This document shows, piece by piece, positions 7,641-17,592 of a stretch of DNA of 64,000 nt. The DNA comes from Herbaspirillum sp. WKF16 (GTDB lineage: Bacteria > Pseudomonadota > Gammaproteobacteria > Burkholderiales > Burkholderiaceae_D): assembly GCF_028993615.1 (NCBI RefSeq), contig NZ_CP118632.1, forward strand, positions 1,116,001 through 1,180,000, in the 5' to 3' direction. The notes under the pieces are model-generated. The model saw nothing but the letters and a program-made list of their open reading frames with translations. It was not told the DNA's origin and made no database searches. Positions within the stretch are counted from its first letter, which is position 1. Every line of letters starts with the position of its first letter. The position numbers were made by a program, and so were the translations under genes.

Positions 7641-8161
7641 CACTGATAAGCGATGTCGGCGCGACGGTTTTCAGCGTAGGAAGACTCGTCCTGGCCCAGG
7701 GCCTTGGGCTTTTCCTTGCCGAAGGACACGGCTTCGACTTGCGACTCCGACACGCCCAGCAGCACCAGCGCCTTGCGGACGGCTTCTGCGCGCTTCTGGC
7801 CCAGGGCCAGGTTGTATTCGGCGCCGCCGCGATCATCGGTGTTGCCCTGGATGATCACCTTGCGGTCCTTGTGCGCGACCAGGTACTTGGCGTGGTTTTC
7901 AACCACGGCGCGGTATTCGCCCTTGACGGCGAAGCTGTCGTAGTCGAAGTACACGCTGCGCTTGGCCAGAACGCCTTGCGGGTCGTTCAGCGGGTCGGCG
8001 GAGCCGGCGTTGACGGTGCCCACGGCGCGGGTGTCGGCGCCGGCGCCGGAGCCTGCACGGTTTTCAACGGGGGCGTTCTTGTCGTCCAGTTTGGTGGACG
8101 AGCAAGCGGCCAGCAGGACAGCGCTGGAGACGATGAGGGCGAAGGTGCTGATGGTGCGCAT
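7640..8161 (-). CDS. pal: Peptidoglycan-associated lipoprotein Pal
   Basis: A 173-residue outer-membrane lipoprotein. The signal peptide ends in the lipobox LAAC, after which the cysteine would be lipidated. The C-terminal OmpA-like domain (about residues 65-170) carries the peptidoglycan-binding pattern NTDDRGGAEYNLALGQKRAEAV. Pal tethers the outer membrane to the wall and is moved by TolB and the TolQRA motor encoded upstream. Confidence 0.95.
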   Translation of the reverse strand: MRTISTFALIVSSAVLLAACSSTKLDDKNAPVENRAGSGAGADTRAVGTVNAGSADPLNDPQGVLAKRSVYFDYDSFAVKGEYRAVVENHAKYLVAHKDRKVIIQGNTDDRGGAEYNLALGQKRAEAVRKALVLLGVSESQVEAVSFGKEKPKALGQDESSYAENRRADIAYQ

Positions 8162-8205
8162 GTTGGATTACTCCTTGTCGTGATGAATGTGAATATTGGA
8201 TTTGT

Positions 8206-9492
8206 TTATTTCATGAACGGACCCCAGGTCGGTTCCCTGATATCACCGGCCTGCGTCGTGAGACGCTGTTTGACTCGGCCGTCGACGGAAACGACGGCCA
8301 GGGATCCGCGACGACCAGATTCCGTCGCGTACATGATGTATTTGCCGTTGGGGGCAAAACTGGGCGATTGGTCGCGGCTGCCGTCCGAGAGGCGCTGTTC
8401 CTGGCCGTTGGTCAGGTCCAGCGCGTACAGTTGGAACTGGCCGTCGCGACGCGAGATGAATGCCAGCGTCTTGCCGTCGGGCGAGACGCGCGGGCTGATG
8501 TTGTAGCTGCCGTTGAAGGTGACGCGCTGGGCGCTGCCGCCGTCCACGCCGACCTTGTACACCTGCGGGCCGCCGCTGCGGTCGCTGGTGAAGTAGATGC
8601 TGCCGCCGTCGGGCGAGAACTGCGGTTCGGTGTCGATGCCGGAGGTGTTGGTCAGGCGGCGCAGGCCGGAACCGTCGGCGTTGATCACGTAGACCTGCGT
8701 CAGGCCGTCGCGGGTCAGGGCCACGGCCAGGCGCGAGCCGTCGGGGGACCAGGCGGGCGCCGAGTTGCTGCCCTTGAAGTTGGCCACCACCGAGCGCTGG
8801 CGGGTCACCAGGTTCTGGATGTAGACCACCGGCTTCTTCAACTCGAAGGAGACGTAGGCGACCTTGGTGCCGTCGGGCGACCAGGACGGCGAGATGATGG
8901 GCTCGTTGGAGCGCAACGCGACCTGGGTGCCTTCGCCGTCGGCGTCGGCCACTTCCAGGCGGTACTCGCTGCCGGACTTGGTCACGTAGGAAATGCGGGT
9001 CGAGAAGATGCCGGGGATGCCGGTCAGCTTCTGGTAGATGTCGTCGGCGATCTTGTGCGCGGTCAGGCGCAGCAGCTGTTGCTGGCTGCCGAAGGACAGC
9101 GCCGAGAGCTGGCTCGACTGCACCGTGTCGAACAGGCGATAGCGCACGTCGAAGCGGCCGTCGGCCAGGCGCTGCACGCTGCCCACCGCCAGCGCGTTGG
9201 CGCCGCGCTTCTGCCAGTCGGCATAGTTGACGGCGGAGGAGTCCGACAGCGCGTCGCTGTTGTCGATCAGCTTGAACACGCCGCTGCGGGCCAGGTCGGC
9301 CTTGACCACGGAGGTGATCTGCTGCGGCGCGCTTTCTTCGCCCGGGAAGGCGGCGATGGCGATCGGGATCTGGGTCGCGCCCACGCCGGAGATCTCGAAG
9401 CGGATCTGGGCCTGCGAGGCCGGGGCGAAGGACAGGCCTGCCACGGCGACGGCCGCGCTTGCGATGCTGGTCAGGTAACGGGCTTTTATCAT
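8206..9492 (-). CDS. tolB: Tol-Pal system protein TolB
   Basis: A 428-residue periplasmic protein with a Sec signal peptide ending ASQA. The N-terminal domain ([20 protein letters not shown]) is followed by a six-bladed beta-propeller, in which five SPDG-type motifs are visible between residues ~200 and 400 ([64 protein letters not shown]). TolB shuttles between Pal and TolA. It starts 3 bases after the tolA stop. Confidence 0.95.
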   Translation of the reverse strand: MIKARYLTSIASAAVAVAGLSFAPASQAQIRFEISGVGATQIPIAIAAFPGEESAPQQITSVVKADLARSGVFKLIDNSDALSDSSAVNYADWQKRGANALAVGSVQRLADGRFDVRYRLFDTVQSSQLSALSFGSQQQLLRLTAHKIADDIYQKLTGIPGIFSTRISYVTKSGSEYRLEVADADGEGTQVALRSNEPIISPSWSPDGTKVAYVSFELKKPVVYIQNLVTRQRSVVANFKGSNSAPAWSPDGSRLAVALTRDGLTQVYVINADGSGLRRLTNTSGIDTEPQFSPDGGSIYFTSDRSGGPQVYKVGVDGGSAQRVTFNGSYNISPRVSPDGKTLAFISRRDGQFQLYALDLTNGQEQRLSDGSRDQSPSFAPNGKYIMYATESGRRGSLAVVSVDGRVKQRLTTQAGDIREPTWGPFMK

Positions 9493-9495
9493 CGT

Positions 9496-10449
9496 TTACT
9501 GATCTTTCGGTTTATGGGTGAAGGTGAAGCTGGACGGCACCTTGCCATCCTTGTCGGCCGGATACGGCTGCGACTTCATGATCGCCTGGCGCACGGCGTC
9601 GTCGAAGCCCGGCACGCCGGACGGTTTGTTGTTGATCACGCTGCGCACCGTGCCGTCCGGAAGCAGTTGGACAGTGTACTCCACGGCGGGGTTTCCGCTC
9701 AGGTCGGCCGGCACGTCGAAGATCGTGTTGGAGCGGATCTTGGCGCGCAGCTTGTTGGCGTAATCAGGGCTGCCCTTGGGGCCTTGCGACTTCTCGGCCG
9801 TGCCGTTGCCGCCGGTGGTGCTGGTGGCCTGGCCCATCATGCGCTTCAGGTCTTCCTGGCGACGCGCTTCCGACGCCTTGGCGTCGGCCGCGGCTTGCTG
9901 CTGCTTCTTCTTGTCGGCGGCTTGCTTCTCGGCATCAGCCTTCTTCTTCGCGTCTTCTTCCTTCTGCTTTTCTTCCTTCAGCTTCTTCTGCTTGTCGGCT
10001 TCGATCTTTTCTTTCTTCTCGCGTTCCTGCTTGTCCTTCTCGGCCTGTTCCTTCTTCTCGCGCTCGGCCTTTTCCTTCTCGGCCTTCAGTTGCTCTGCCT
10101 TGGCCTGTTCTTCCTTGCGCTTCTTTTCCTTTTCCAGGTTGATGTCGGGCTTCTCGACCTTGGGTTGCTCGATCACCTTGGGCGGCTCAGGCTTGGGTTC
10201 GGGCTGGGGAATCGGTTCGGGTTTGGGCGGCTCGGGCTGCGGCTGCGGCTCCGGCGGCGTGGGCAGCGGGGCGGCTTCCTTGTATTGCGGATCCCAGATC
10301 TCGGCCTCGACCGTCAGCGGCGTCTCGTTCTGCCAGCGGATGCCGACCCAGAAGAACATGAACAGCGCCACGTGCATCACCAGCGCCAGCGCGATCGCGC
10401 GCCAGCGGCCGGGAGGCTTGGGGATGTTGTAGGGGGAATTCTCGCTCAT
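9496..10449 (-). CDS. tolA: Tol-Pal system / colicin-import protein TolA
   Basis: A 317-residue inner-membrane protein bridging the periplasm. One membrane helix (ALALVMHVALFMFFWVGI, about residues 20-37) is followed by a Pro-rich region (50-95), a long Lys/Glu/Ala coiled-coil domain (100-210), and a C-terminal globular domain (about 235-317) with the TolA/TonB-like YTVQLLPDGTVRSV segment. The ATG at 10449 overlaps the end of tolR closely and fits the family N-terminus better than an earlier frame. Confidence 0.93.
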   Translation of the reverse strand: MSENSPYNIPKPPGRWRAIALALVMHVALFMFFWVGIRWQNETPLTVEAEIWDPQYKEAAPLPTPPEPQPQPEPPKPEPIPQPEPKPEPPKVIEQPKVEKPDINLEKEKKRKEEQAKAEQLKAEKEKAEREKKEQAEKDKQEREKKEKIEADKQKKLKEEKQKEEDAKKKADAEKQAADKKKQQQAAADAKASEARRQEDLKRMMGQATSTTGGNGTAEKSQGPKGSPDYANKLRAKIRSNTIFDVPADLSGNPAVEYTVQLLPDGTVRSVINNKPSGVPGFDDAVRQAIMKSQPYPADKDGKVPSSFTFTHKPKDQ

Positions 10450-10450
10450 A

Positions 10451-10885
10451 TCACTTGGTAGCAAGGCCGACGCGCACGATCCCCTGTTTCTTGGCTTCCG
10501 AAATCACCTGCACCACTTCGTCGTACTTGATTTCCTTGTCGGCCGAGATCATCACGGCCAGGTCCGGGTTGTCGGCATGCAGCTGTTGCAGGCGCTCGGC
10601 CAGGTCGACCTTGCCGCTCACGGTCTCGGCCTTCTTGCCGCCGCTCTTGGGGCCGTTGATGCGGATCGTGGCCTGGGTGTTGGGCTTGAGCGCGATCTCG
10701 ATGTAGTCCGACGGCGGCGCCGTGGACTTGCCTGCGGTGGGCAGGTTGATCACGCTCGGGTTGGTGATCGGCGTGGCGACCATGAAGATGATCAGCAACA
10801 CCAGCATCACGTCGATGTACGGCACGACGTTGATCTCGGATTTGAACTTGCGGGGACGGCCCCCGCGCATCGATGAGCCGGCCAT
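10451..10885 (-). CDS. tolR: Tol-Pal system protein TolR (ExbD family)
   Basis: A 144-residue component of the proton-driven TolQR motor. A single membrane helix carries the essential aspartate in NVVPYIDVMLVLLIIFMV. The C-terminal periplasmic domain (AVMISADKEIKYDEVVQVI) binds peptidoglycan. It begins one base after the tolQ stop. Confidence 0.94.
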   Translation of the reverse strand: MAGSSMRGGRPRKFKSEINVVPYIDVMLVLLIIFMVATPITNPSVINLPTAGKSTAPPSDYIEIALKPNTQATIRINGPKSGGKKAETVSGKVDLAERLQQLHADNPDLAVMISADKEIKYDEVVQVISEAKKQGIVRVGLATK

Positions 10886-10886
10886 T

Positions 10887-11591
10887 TCAGCGCGCCTGAC
10901 GTTGCAGGATGTTGGAGAATTCTTCGATGAAGCTTTCGAAGCGGATCGCCAGGCGGTCGATGTCGTGCGAATAGCGGTTGTAGGCGACGACCGCGGGGAT
11001 CGCCGCGAACAGGCCGATGGCGGTGGCGATCAGCGCTTCGGCGATGCCGGGGGCGACCGCGGCCAGCGTGGCCTGCTGCACGTTGGCCAGGCCGCGGAAG
11101 GCGTTCATGATGCCCCACACGGTGCCGAACAGGCCGACGTAAGGCGAGACCGAGCCGACCGAGGCCAGGAAGGCCAGGTGCGATTCCAGCGCATCCATCT
11201 CGCGCTGGTAGGCCGCGCGCATGGCGCGGCGCGCGCCGTCGAGCAGGGGCGCCGAGTCGACCGCGCCGCCGCGGGCGGCGACCGAGGCCTTGGCCTTGTT
11301 GAATTCGCCCATGCCGGCCTGGAAGATGCGCTCCAGCGCGCCGCCGCCGCTGCCGGCCTTGCGGCGGTTGGACAGGGCGTCCTGGTACAGGGCCGAGAGG
11401 TTGCCGCCGGACCAGAACACGCGTTCGAACTCTTCGGTCTGCACGCGCGCCGAGCGGATGGTGAACATCTTGCGGAAAATGTAGGTCCAGCTGATGATCG
11501 ATGCAGACAGCAGCAGCAGCATCACCAGTTGCACCAGGACGGACGCGTTGGCGATCAGCGAAATGAAGGACAGGTCTTGTGTGACGTTCAT
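10887..11591 (-). CDS. tolQ: Tol-Pal system protein TolQ (ExbB family)
   Basis: A 234-residue inner-membrane protein with three helices: near residues 14-36 (LIANASVLVQLVMLLLLS), then around 137-160 (GLFGTVWGIMNAF) and 170-195 (EALIATAIGLFAAIPAVVAY). The second and third helices line the TolR-containing proton channel. It is the first gene of tolQRAB-pal-cpoB, all on the minus strand. Confidence 0.95.
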   Translation of the reverse strand: MNVTQDLSFISLIANASVLVQLVMLLLLSASIISWTYIFRKMFTIRSARVQTEEFERVFWSGGNLSALYQDALSNRRKAGSGGGALERIFQAGMGEFNKAKASVAARGGAVDSAPLLDGARRAMRAAYQREMDALESHLAFLASVGSVSPYVGLFGTVWGIMNAFRGLANVQQATLAAVAPGIAEALIATAIGLFAAIPAVVAYNRYSHDIDRLAIRFESFIEEFSNILQRQAR

Positions 11592-11746
11592 GGGGAATGT
11601 GGCGGCTAGAGTGCGGCGAATGGGTTGAGGTTCAGCGGTTCAATGGTTCGGATCGGTGGCAAGCGATCCGGAAAGCGGCCATGCAGGCGCCAGCCTGCCG
11701 GCATCATGCATAGTCCTTAAGGGCGCAGGCCCTGTCGCGGTTGACA

Positions 11747-12199
11747 TCATGCGGCGGCCTTGATGCGCGAAAGCAATTCGGCGGGAATCGGTTGCGGCCG
11801 GAAGCTGGTGGCGTCGACGCAAACCACGGTGATGCTGCCGCGGGCCAGCAGCGTTGCTGCCTGGCCGTCTCCGGCGGCGCCGTTCCCCGACGGCAGGCGC
11901 CAGGCCTCCTGGATGAACTCGATGGAGGCGTTTCGCAGCTTTTCGACCACGACGGTCAAGGTGAGTTCATCGTCCAGGCGGGCAGGCGAGAGGTAGTCGA
12001 CGCTGGTGTTCCTGACCACGAAGAGGGTGCCGGTGATCTCGGTCAGGCGCTGTTGCTGGAAGCCGAAGGAGCGCAGCCATTCGGTGCGGGCGCGCTCGAA
12101 GAACTTCAGGTAATTGGCGTAGAAGACCACGCCACCGGTGTCTGTATCTTCGTAATAGACCCGGATCTTCCAGTCGAACGGACTACTGGCGGCACTCAT
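11747..12199 (-). CDS. ybgC: Tol-Pal-associated acyl-CoA thioesterase YbgC
   Basis: A 150-residue hot-dog fold thioesterase. The N-terminal YYEDTDTGGVVFYANYL carries the catalytic aspartate pattern of the 4-hydroxybenzoyl-CoA thioesterase/YbgC family. The ATG at 12199, preceded by AAGAAG, is preferred over an upstream in-frame codon. It lies 155 bases upstream of tolQ on the same strand, the usual position of ybgC in tol clusters. It hydrolyses short-chain or malonyl-type acyl-CoAs in homologues. Confidence 0.9.
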   Translation of the reverse strand: MSAASSPFDWKIRVYYEDTDTGGVVFYANYLKFFERARTEWLRSFGFQQQRLTEITGTLFVVRNTSVDYLSPARLDDELTLTVVVEKLRNASIEFIQEAWRLPSGNGAAGDGQAATLLARGSITVVCVDATSFRPQPIPAELLSRIKAAA

Positions 12200-12343
12200 A
12201 TGCTTCTTGTTATGGGAAATCGACGCTTGTGGCGGCAAGGATGACAATGTTGCTCTATGGGAAAGGGCCGGTGAGGCCCGATGGGATGGCGTTCCTGCGG
12301 CGGCTCGGCACCATCTGCAAAAACGCCATTCTACCTCATCCGT

Positions 12344-13096
12344 TCACTGTTTGCGCTTGATGTTGAACGGCGAGAAGCCCTGGCAGGTCGGCATCAGCTC
12401 CATGTAGTTGATGTTGACGTGGGCCGGCATGGTGGCGACCCAGAAGGCGGCTTCGGCGATGTCCTCGGCGGTCAGCGGGGTGGTGCCCTCGTAGACCTTG
12501 GCGGCGGCGCCGTTGTCGCCCTTGAAGCGCACGTTGGAGAACTCGGTGCCGCCGCACAGGCCCGGCGCCAGGTTGGTGGCGCGCACGCCGGTGCCCACCA
12601 GGTCGGCGCGCAGGTTCAGCGTGAACTGGTCGACGAAGGCCTTGGTGGCGCCGTAGACGTTGCCGCCCGGGTAGGGATAGGCGCCGGCCACCGAGCCCAG
12701 GCTGATGATGGTGCCGCGGCCGCGCTTGACCATGTCGGGCAGCAGCGCGTGGGTGATGGTGACCAGGCCCTTGACGTTGGTGTCGATCATGGTTTCCCAG
12801 TCCGACAGCGCGACTTCATGGGCCGGGCCCAGGCCCAGCGCCAGCCCGGCATTGTTGATCAAGACGTCGACTTCCTTCCAGTCGCCCGCGAGGCTGGCCA
12901 GGCCGGCTTCGATCGACGGCTTGCTGGTCACGTCCAGCACCAGCGGCAGCACGCGCTCGGCGCCCAGTTCCTTGACCAGGTCGTCCAGGCGCTCCTTGCG
13001 GCGGCCGGCGGCGATGACCTTGTGGCCGTTCGTGGCGAATTTGCGCGCCATGGCGGCGCCGAAGCCCGCGGTTGCTCCTGTAATCAAAACGACCAT
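12344..13096 (-). CDS. Short-chain dehydrogenase (YdfG-like, NADP-dependent 3-hydroxy acid dehydrogenase)
   Basis: A 250-residue Rossmann-fold oxidoreductase. The cofactor loop is TGATAGFGAAMA, GRR after strand 2 suggests an NADP preference, NNAG is present, and the catalytic Ser and YGATK (Tyr-x3-Lys) lie around residues 134-155. The C-terminal part (GGTEFSNVRFKGD, NINYMELMPTCQGFSPF) matches YdfG-type enzymes that oxidise serine or 3-hydroxy acids or reduce malonic semialdehyde. The start at 13096 has an AGGAGA site. Physiological substrate unknown. Confidence 0.85.
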   Translation of the reverse strand: MVVLITGATAGFGAAMARKFATNGHKVIAAGRRKERLDDLVKELGAERVLPLVLDVTSKPSIEAGLASLAGDWKEVDVLINNAGLALGLGPAHEVALSDWETMIDTNVKGLVTITHALLPDMVKRGRGTIISLGSVAGAYPYPGGNVYGATKAFVDQFTLNLRADLVGTGVRATNLAPGLCGGTEFSNVRFKGDNGAAAKVYEGTTPLTAEDIAEAAFWVATMPAHVNINYMELMPTCQGFSPFNIKRKQ

Positions 13097-13280
13097 TTGC
13101 TGTATCTCCTGTTGTGTGGCCCGGGTGTGCTTGCCGATCCGGAAAGAAAACGAAATTGTAGCCGAAACCCGCTTTTTACGAAGGCTGGCTCGCTTTCCCC
13201 CTTCTGTCCGGGGCTGTTGCGCGAAGGCCAAGCGTCTTGCCGAAATCTCCCCGTTTCACTACAATGCGCTCACCATTTCG

Positions 13281-13427
13281 TCTCACGTGACTGGCGAAAC
13301 GCCGGATGTTCCATCCGGCCAAGATGGGGATCCATCGGGAAGCGTGAGATTTCATCAGCCGTGCGCCTGGGCAGCCGAATGGAAAGTACGACTGAGGCTG
13401 CCGCAATTCCCCCATACTTTTTTGGCC
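13281..13427 (+). promoter_or_regulatory. ZTP (pfl) riboswitch with candidate expression platform, upstream of glyA
   Basis: The aptamer has the conserved block CGTGACTGGCG at 13286-13296, a P1 pairing of 13282-13287 (CTCACG) with 13343-13348 (CGTGAG), a variable internal hairpin, and the 3' domain GCCG..CGCCTGGGCA ending at 13373. These match the ZMP/ZTP-sensing pfl RNA. The 3' aptamer bases GGCAGCC (13370-13376) can alternatively pair with GGCTGCC (13396-13402), and T6 follows at 13418, about 15 bases from that stem. This suggests ligand-dependent termination, though the spacing is loose. ZTP signals shortage of 10-formyl-tetrahydrofolate; glyA supplies one-carbon units. Confidence 0.88.
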
Positions 13428-13513
13428 CTCATTCGATTTTTTGAAGTCGACGCGGTCGGCATTGCTTTGCCGTCGCCCGTTCTTCGGCCCAGCTCATCAA
13501 TTTGGAGAAAACC

Positions 13514-14758
<1,245 letters not shown>

Positions 14759-14770
14759 TGGCGTGACCTG

Positions 14771-14829
14771 CCGGCCGCGTGCGGCCGGCATCGCGGCAAA
14801 ACGACGGCGCCCTGTGACGGGCGCCGTCG
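14771..14829 (+). other. Two GC-rich hairpins after glyA
   Basis: CCGGCCGC/GCGGCCGG (14771-14788) and CGACGGCGCCC/GGGCGCCGTCG (14802-14829) are perfect stems. Neither is followed by a T tract, so they may protect the glyA mRNA 3' end rather than terminate by themselves. Confidence 0.5.
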
Positions 14830-14926
14830 CGCATCCGCAGCACTTGCACTTTTGTCATACCCGTTGTGTCCGCGGCAGCATCCATGCGGTTCCACCCTCT
14901 TGTAACGACCAACGCTTATTGCCGCC

Positions 14927-15406
14927 ATGAAGTGCCCATTCTGCAACCACGAAGAAACCCCGGTGCTGGATACGCGCGTGTCCGAGGACGGCAGCTCGAT
15001 CCGCCGCCGCCGCCGCTGCGACAGTTGCGACAAGCGCTTCACCACCTACGAGCGCATCGAGCTGACCATGCCGGTGATCGTCAAGAAGAACGGCAGCCGC
15101 ACCGAGTTCGATCCGGCCAAGCTGCGCGGCAGCCTGATGCTGGCGCTGCGCAAGCGCCCGGTGTCGGCCGAGGCGATCGACGTGGCCATCCAGAGCATCC
15201 AGGAAAAGCTGCTGCAAAGCGGCGCGCGAGAAGTGATGTCGGGCCAGATCGGCGAGTACGTGATGCGGGAGCTCAAGCGCCTGGACAAGATCGCCTATAT
15301 TCGCTTCGCCTCGGTGTACAAGAGCTTCGAGGACGTCACCGAATTCCAGGACGCGATCGCCGAAGTGGGGCAGGAGCGCAAGGGCGCCAAGAAGCGCGAA
15401 AGCTGA
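14927..15406 (+). CDS. nrdR: Transcriptional repressor NrdR
   Basis: A 159-residue repressor of ribonucleotide reductase genes. An N-terminal zinc ribbon has cysteine pairs at 3/6 (MKCPFCN) and 31/34 (CDSC). The ATP-cone domain follows ([20 protein letters not shown] through about residue 140), which senses dATP/ATP. It is downstream of glyA, an arrangement common in Burkholderiales. No NrdR box was seen in the window. Confidence 0.95.
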   Translation: MKCPFCNHEETPVLDTRVSEDGSSIRRRRRCDSCDKRFTTYERIELTMPVIVKKNGSRTEFDPAKLRGSLMLALRKRPVSAEAIDVAIQSIQEKLLQSGAREVMSGQIGEYVMRELKRLDKIAYIRFASVYKSFEDVTEFQDAIAEVGQERKGAKKRES

Positions 15407-15449
15407 GCGGGCGCGGGGACGGAGTGCGCCGTGAAGGGATGGCGCGGAA

Positions 15450-15486
15450 ATAAAAAAAACGGCTGCGCATGCAGCCGTTTTTCATG
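15450..15486. terminator. Bidirectional terminator shared by nrdR and 6S RNA
   Basis: AAAAAACGGCTGC, a GCAT loop region, then GCAGCCGTTTTT gives a stem with A/T tracts on both sides. It ends nrdR transcripts on the plus strand and 6S RNA on the minus strand. Confidence 0.88.
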
Positions 15487-15487
15487 A

Positions 15488-15661
15488 ATCAAGTCCCGCC
15501 TGTGCCGCTGTGCCGGCATCCTGAACCTGACGGTTCAAGTTGGCTGCAGTAGTTCAATTTCGGGTTCATCGGACTAGCGACGCGCTCACCTATCGAACGA
15601 TCCCACAACCTATGCTCGTAAATGGTTCAAGGAATATATGGCAATCGCGAACACGGCAGGA
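15488..15661 (-). ncRNA. ssrS: 6S RNA (ssrS)
   Basis: On the minus strand, a promoter (15691-15696 TTGGAC, 17-base spacer, 15668-15673 TAGACT) predicts a start at about 15661. The RNA would begin CTCCTGCCGTG, which can pair with CACAGGCGGGA near its 3' end to close a long rod. Near the 3' end is ACTTGAACCGTCAGGTTCAGG, matching the conserved GAACC/GGTTC hairpin of 6S RNA. The length of about 174 bases, the following terminator and the position just downstream of zapA all fit ssrS, which inhibits sigma70 polymerase in stationary phase. Exact ends are estimates. Confidence 0.82.
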
Positions 15662-15667
15662 GATGAA

Positions 15668-15696
15668 AGTCTAACGCAATCGGCGATCCAGTCCAA
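15668..15696 (-). promoter_or_regulatory. Sigma70-type promoter of 6S RNA
   Basis: The -35 TTGGAC (15696-15691) and -10 TAGACT (15673-15668) on the minus strand are separated by 17 bases. The predicted start is about 7 bases beyond the -10. Confidence 0.65.
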
Positions 15697-15887
15697 GGCC
15701 TGCGTGTAAAAATATAAAGTGAATTTGTAACGAAACGGCCTTGCGCGCGGCGCGTTTTTTCTTTTCATTTTTTCATCCCCTTCATCATCCCTGCGCGACG
15801 GGACTCCGCAGCATGCCATCATCGGCAAACGGGTTGCGCATCTGGCAAGGTTTTCCGTGAGGAACGCCGCATCAGGGCCGGCGCCGC

Positions 15888-15923
15888 AATGAAAAACGGC
15901 CGTCGCATGACGGCCGTTTTTCA
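15888..15923. terminator. Terminator downstream of zapA
   Basis: AAAAACGGCCGTC-GCAT-GACGGCCGTTTTTC forms a strong stem with A and T tracts. It is about 40 bases beyond the zapA stop on the minus strand. The ~190 bases between it and the 6S promoter contain only low-complexity T-rich sequence and no gene I can support. Confidence 0.85.
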
Positions 15924-15962
15924 TTCCTGGCAAGGGCGCACGCGGCGTATCGCGCAAGACGA

Positions 15963-16283
15963 TCAGAACAGTTTTTCCTGGGGCGCCAGCGCCTGGTCCA
16001 GCACATCGTTGATGGCGGCGACCTGCTGTTTCCATTCGGCGATGGTGAGGCCGGCGAAGGGGCCGTCGGCCTGCTGCGCGCCGAGCAGTTCGGCGGCGAT
16101 GCCCAGGGCCGCCATGACGGCGATGCGGTCGGTGCCCTTGATCTTGCCGGCGTCGCGGATGGTGCGCATCTTCTGGTCGAGGTAGGCGACCGCGTGATGC
16201 AGCGCCGCCTGTTCGCCTTCGCGGCAGGCCAGGGTATAGGGTTGGCCCATGATGGTGGCCTGGATCTGGATCACGCTGCTCAT
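15963..16283 (-). CDS. zapA: Cell division protein ZapA
   Basis: A 106-residue cytoplasmic FtsZ-bundling protein. The N-terminal IQIQATIMGQPYTLACREGEQ and the following LDQKMRTIRDAGKIKGTDRIAVMAAL helix are typical of ZapA. The ATG overlaps the stop of the upstream coiled-coil gene as ATGA. The zapB-zapA-ssrS order is conserved in many proteobacteria. Confidence 0.92.
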   Translation of the reverse strand: MSSVIQIQATIMGQPYTLACREGEQAALHHAVAYLDQKMRTIRDAGKIKGTDRIAVMAALGIAAELLGAQQADGPFAGLTIAEWKQQVAAINDVLDQALAPQEKLF

Positions 16284-16513
16284 GCGGCCTCCTCGGTAGT
16301 CTCAGCCGGCTCTGCCGGCGCCGGTTCCGGCAGCTCGGCCAGCGCCACGGCGACGCGCTGGAAGGCTTCGTCGATGCGCTGGTTCAACTGCGCATTGTCT
16401 TCCGTCAGCGTTTTGACGTTACGGCGCAACTCGGCGTTTTCGTCGCGCAGGGATTGCGCCAGGCGCGCTAGCTGCGCGACCTTGTCGGCCAGTTGCTGGA
16501 ATTCTGAACTCAT
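16280..16513 (-). CDS. ZapB-like coiled-coil cell division protein
   Basis: A 77-residue coiled-coil protein. Heptads run through residues ~3-60 (QLADKVAQLARLAQSLRDEN, then KTLTEDNAQLNQRIDEAF) and the tail is Pro/Glu/Ala-rich. The ATG at 16513 gives the compact coiled-coil form; upstream codons look non-coding. Direct coupling to zapA and the coiled-coil design support a ZapB-type role in Z-ring assembly. Sequence alone is too simple to be certain. Confidence 0.75.
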   Translation of the reverse strand: MSSEFQQLADKVAQLARLAQSLRDENAELRRNVKTLTEDNAQLNQRIDEAFQRVAVALAELPEPAPAEPAETTEEAA

Positions 16514-16697
16514 CTTGGGTGGTCGCTGGAGAGGGATTGAAACGCAATCGCCAATTGTCGAGGATCGCGCAATTATATGCTGCATTGGCGGGGTCGGACA
16601 CCATATCGGCCGCCGAGTTGCAGCGCGGCCGGGTTTGTTTCAATTGCCGGCCGGGCCGCCGCGGCGCGCATGTCGCGGCGACCCGCCTTCCATGCCT

Positions 16698-17399
16698 TCA
16701 TTCCCCGCGGCGACCGGACTGCCCGCGAAAACGCAGCAGGCCCTGCTGCACTACGAAGTTGTCGAGGGCGGTCAGCAGCGGATGGTATTTTTCGCTGTTC
16801 TTTTCCAGCTGCATGAGCGCATAGCAGGAAGCCTCCAGCGTGGACAGCTGGTCCGACCGATGGGCCTTGCGGATCATGTATTGCGAGGTCGGGGTATCGC
16901 GCAGCGCCAGGCGCGGCAGGGACTGCAGCAAGGGATTCTGGAACAGCATCTTGCGGCTCTTGCGCCAGGTGCCGTCCACGATCACCAGGCGCAGGCGTTC
17001 CAGCTTGTGCTTGCCGTCCACCAGCATGGCGCGCGCGTCGAAGCGCGAGGTGGCGGGCAGGCTGGCGTCGTCGGTGTAGAGCAGGACCGGTTGTACCGGT
17101 TGCGCGGCGTCGCCGTCGGCCTGGGGTAGCGAGGAGGGCGCGTGCAGCAGCGCCTGCAGGTGCTCGGGCGCGAAGCTCTCGCCGATCTCCAGCTTGCTGT
17201 AGGGCAGGCTCATGTGCAGCAGGCGCGCGGTGTTCTTGGCATTGGATGCTTCCATCGGGTGCTGCAGGATCAAAATGTCGACAGCCGGAGTGATGGGGGA
17301 AACCCAATTGCAGATGCAGGCGCTTTGGGCGCGCTGGCAGTGCGGGCAGAGCGGGCGACGCTGTTGAAGAGAATCTTGGGCTGGCATTGATATTGGCAT
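16698..17399 (-). CDS. tRNA-uridine aminocarboxypropyltransferase (DTW domain, TapT/YfiP-like)
   Basis: A 233-residue DTW-family enzyme predicted to transfer the 3-amino-3-carboxypropyl group from S-adenosylmethionine to a tRNA uridine (acp3U47). The N-terminal cysteine cluster CPHCQRAQSACIC probably binds zinc. The DTW signature appears as VDGTWRKSRKML, with SxxxLSTLEA near the C-terminus. The ATG at 17399 is preceded by CCAGGACACCG and gives the family length; an upstream ATG at 17477 lacks a spaced ribosome site. Confidence 0.85.
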   Translation of the reverse strand: MPISMPAQDSLQQRRPLCPHCQRAQSACICNWVSPITPAVDILILQHPMEASNAKNTARLLHMSLPYSKLEIGESFAPEHLQALLHAPSSLPQADGDAAQPVQPVLLYTDDASLPATSRFDARAMLVDGKHKLERLRLVIVDGTWRKSRKMLFQNPLLQSLPRLALRDTPTSQYMIRKAHRSDQLSTLEASCYALMQLEKNSEKYHPLLTALDNFVVQQGLLRFRGQSGRRGE

Positions 17400-17592
17400 C
17401 GGTGTCCTGGAGTTGGGGCGGCTCGCCTGCTTGCCGCTGCGAGGCAGCGCGGCAGGGCCAGCCGGAATAAGTTTCATCCTTGCATCGCCGACGGCGAAAA
17501 ATTCGTAAACTTCGCCGGATGGGTAGCGTGGCTTGCCCGATCTCCTGAGTCAATCGGCGTTCGACGAACATTTTCTAGTTGTTTTTCTGGTG

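Noticed and set aside
13281..13376. Glycine riboswitch upstream of glyA
   Set aside because: The conserved blocks (CGTGACTGGCG and CGCCTGGGCA with P1 pairing) are those of the ZTP aptamer, and the tandem glycine aptamer pattern is missing.
15741..15775. A plus-strand terminator (GCGCGCGGCGCG then T6)
   Set aside because: The stem is short and ambiguous and no plus-strand transcript is expected there.
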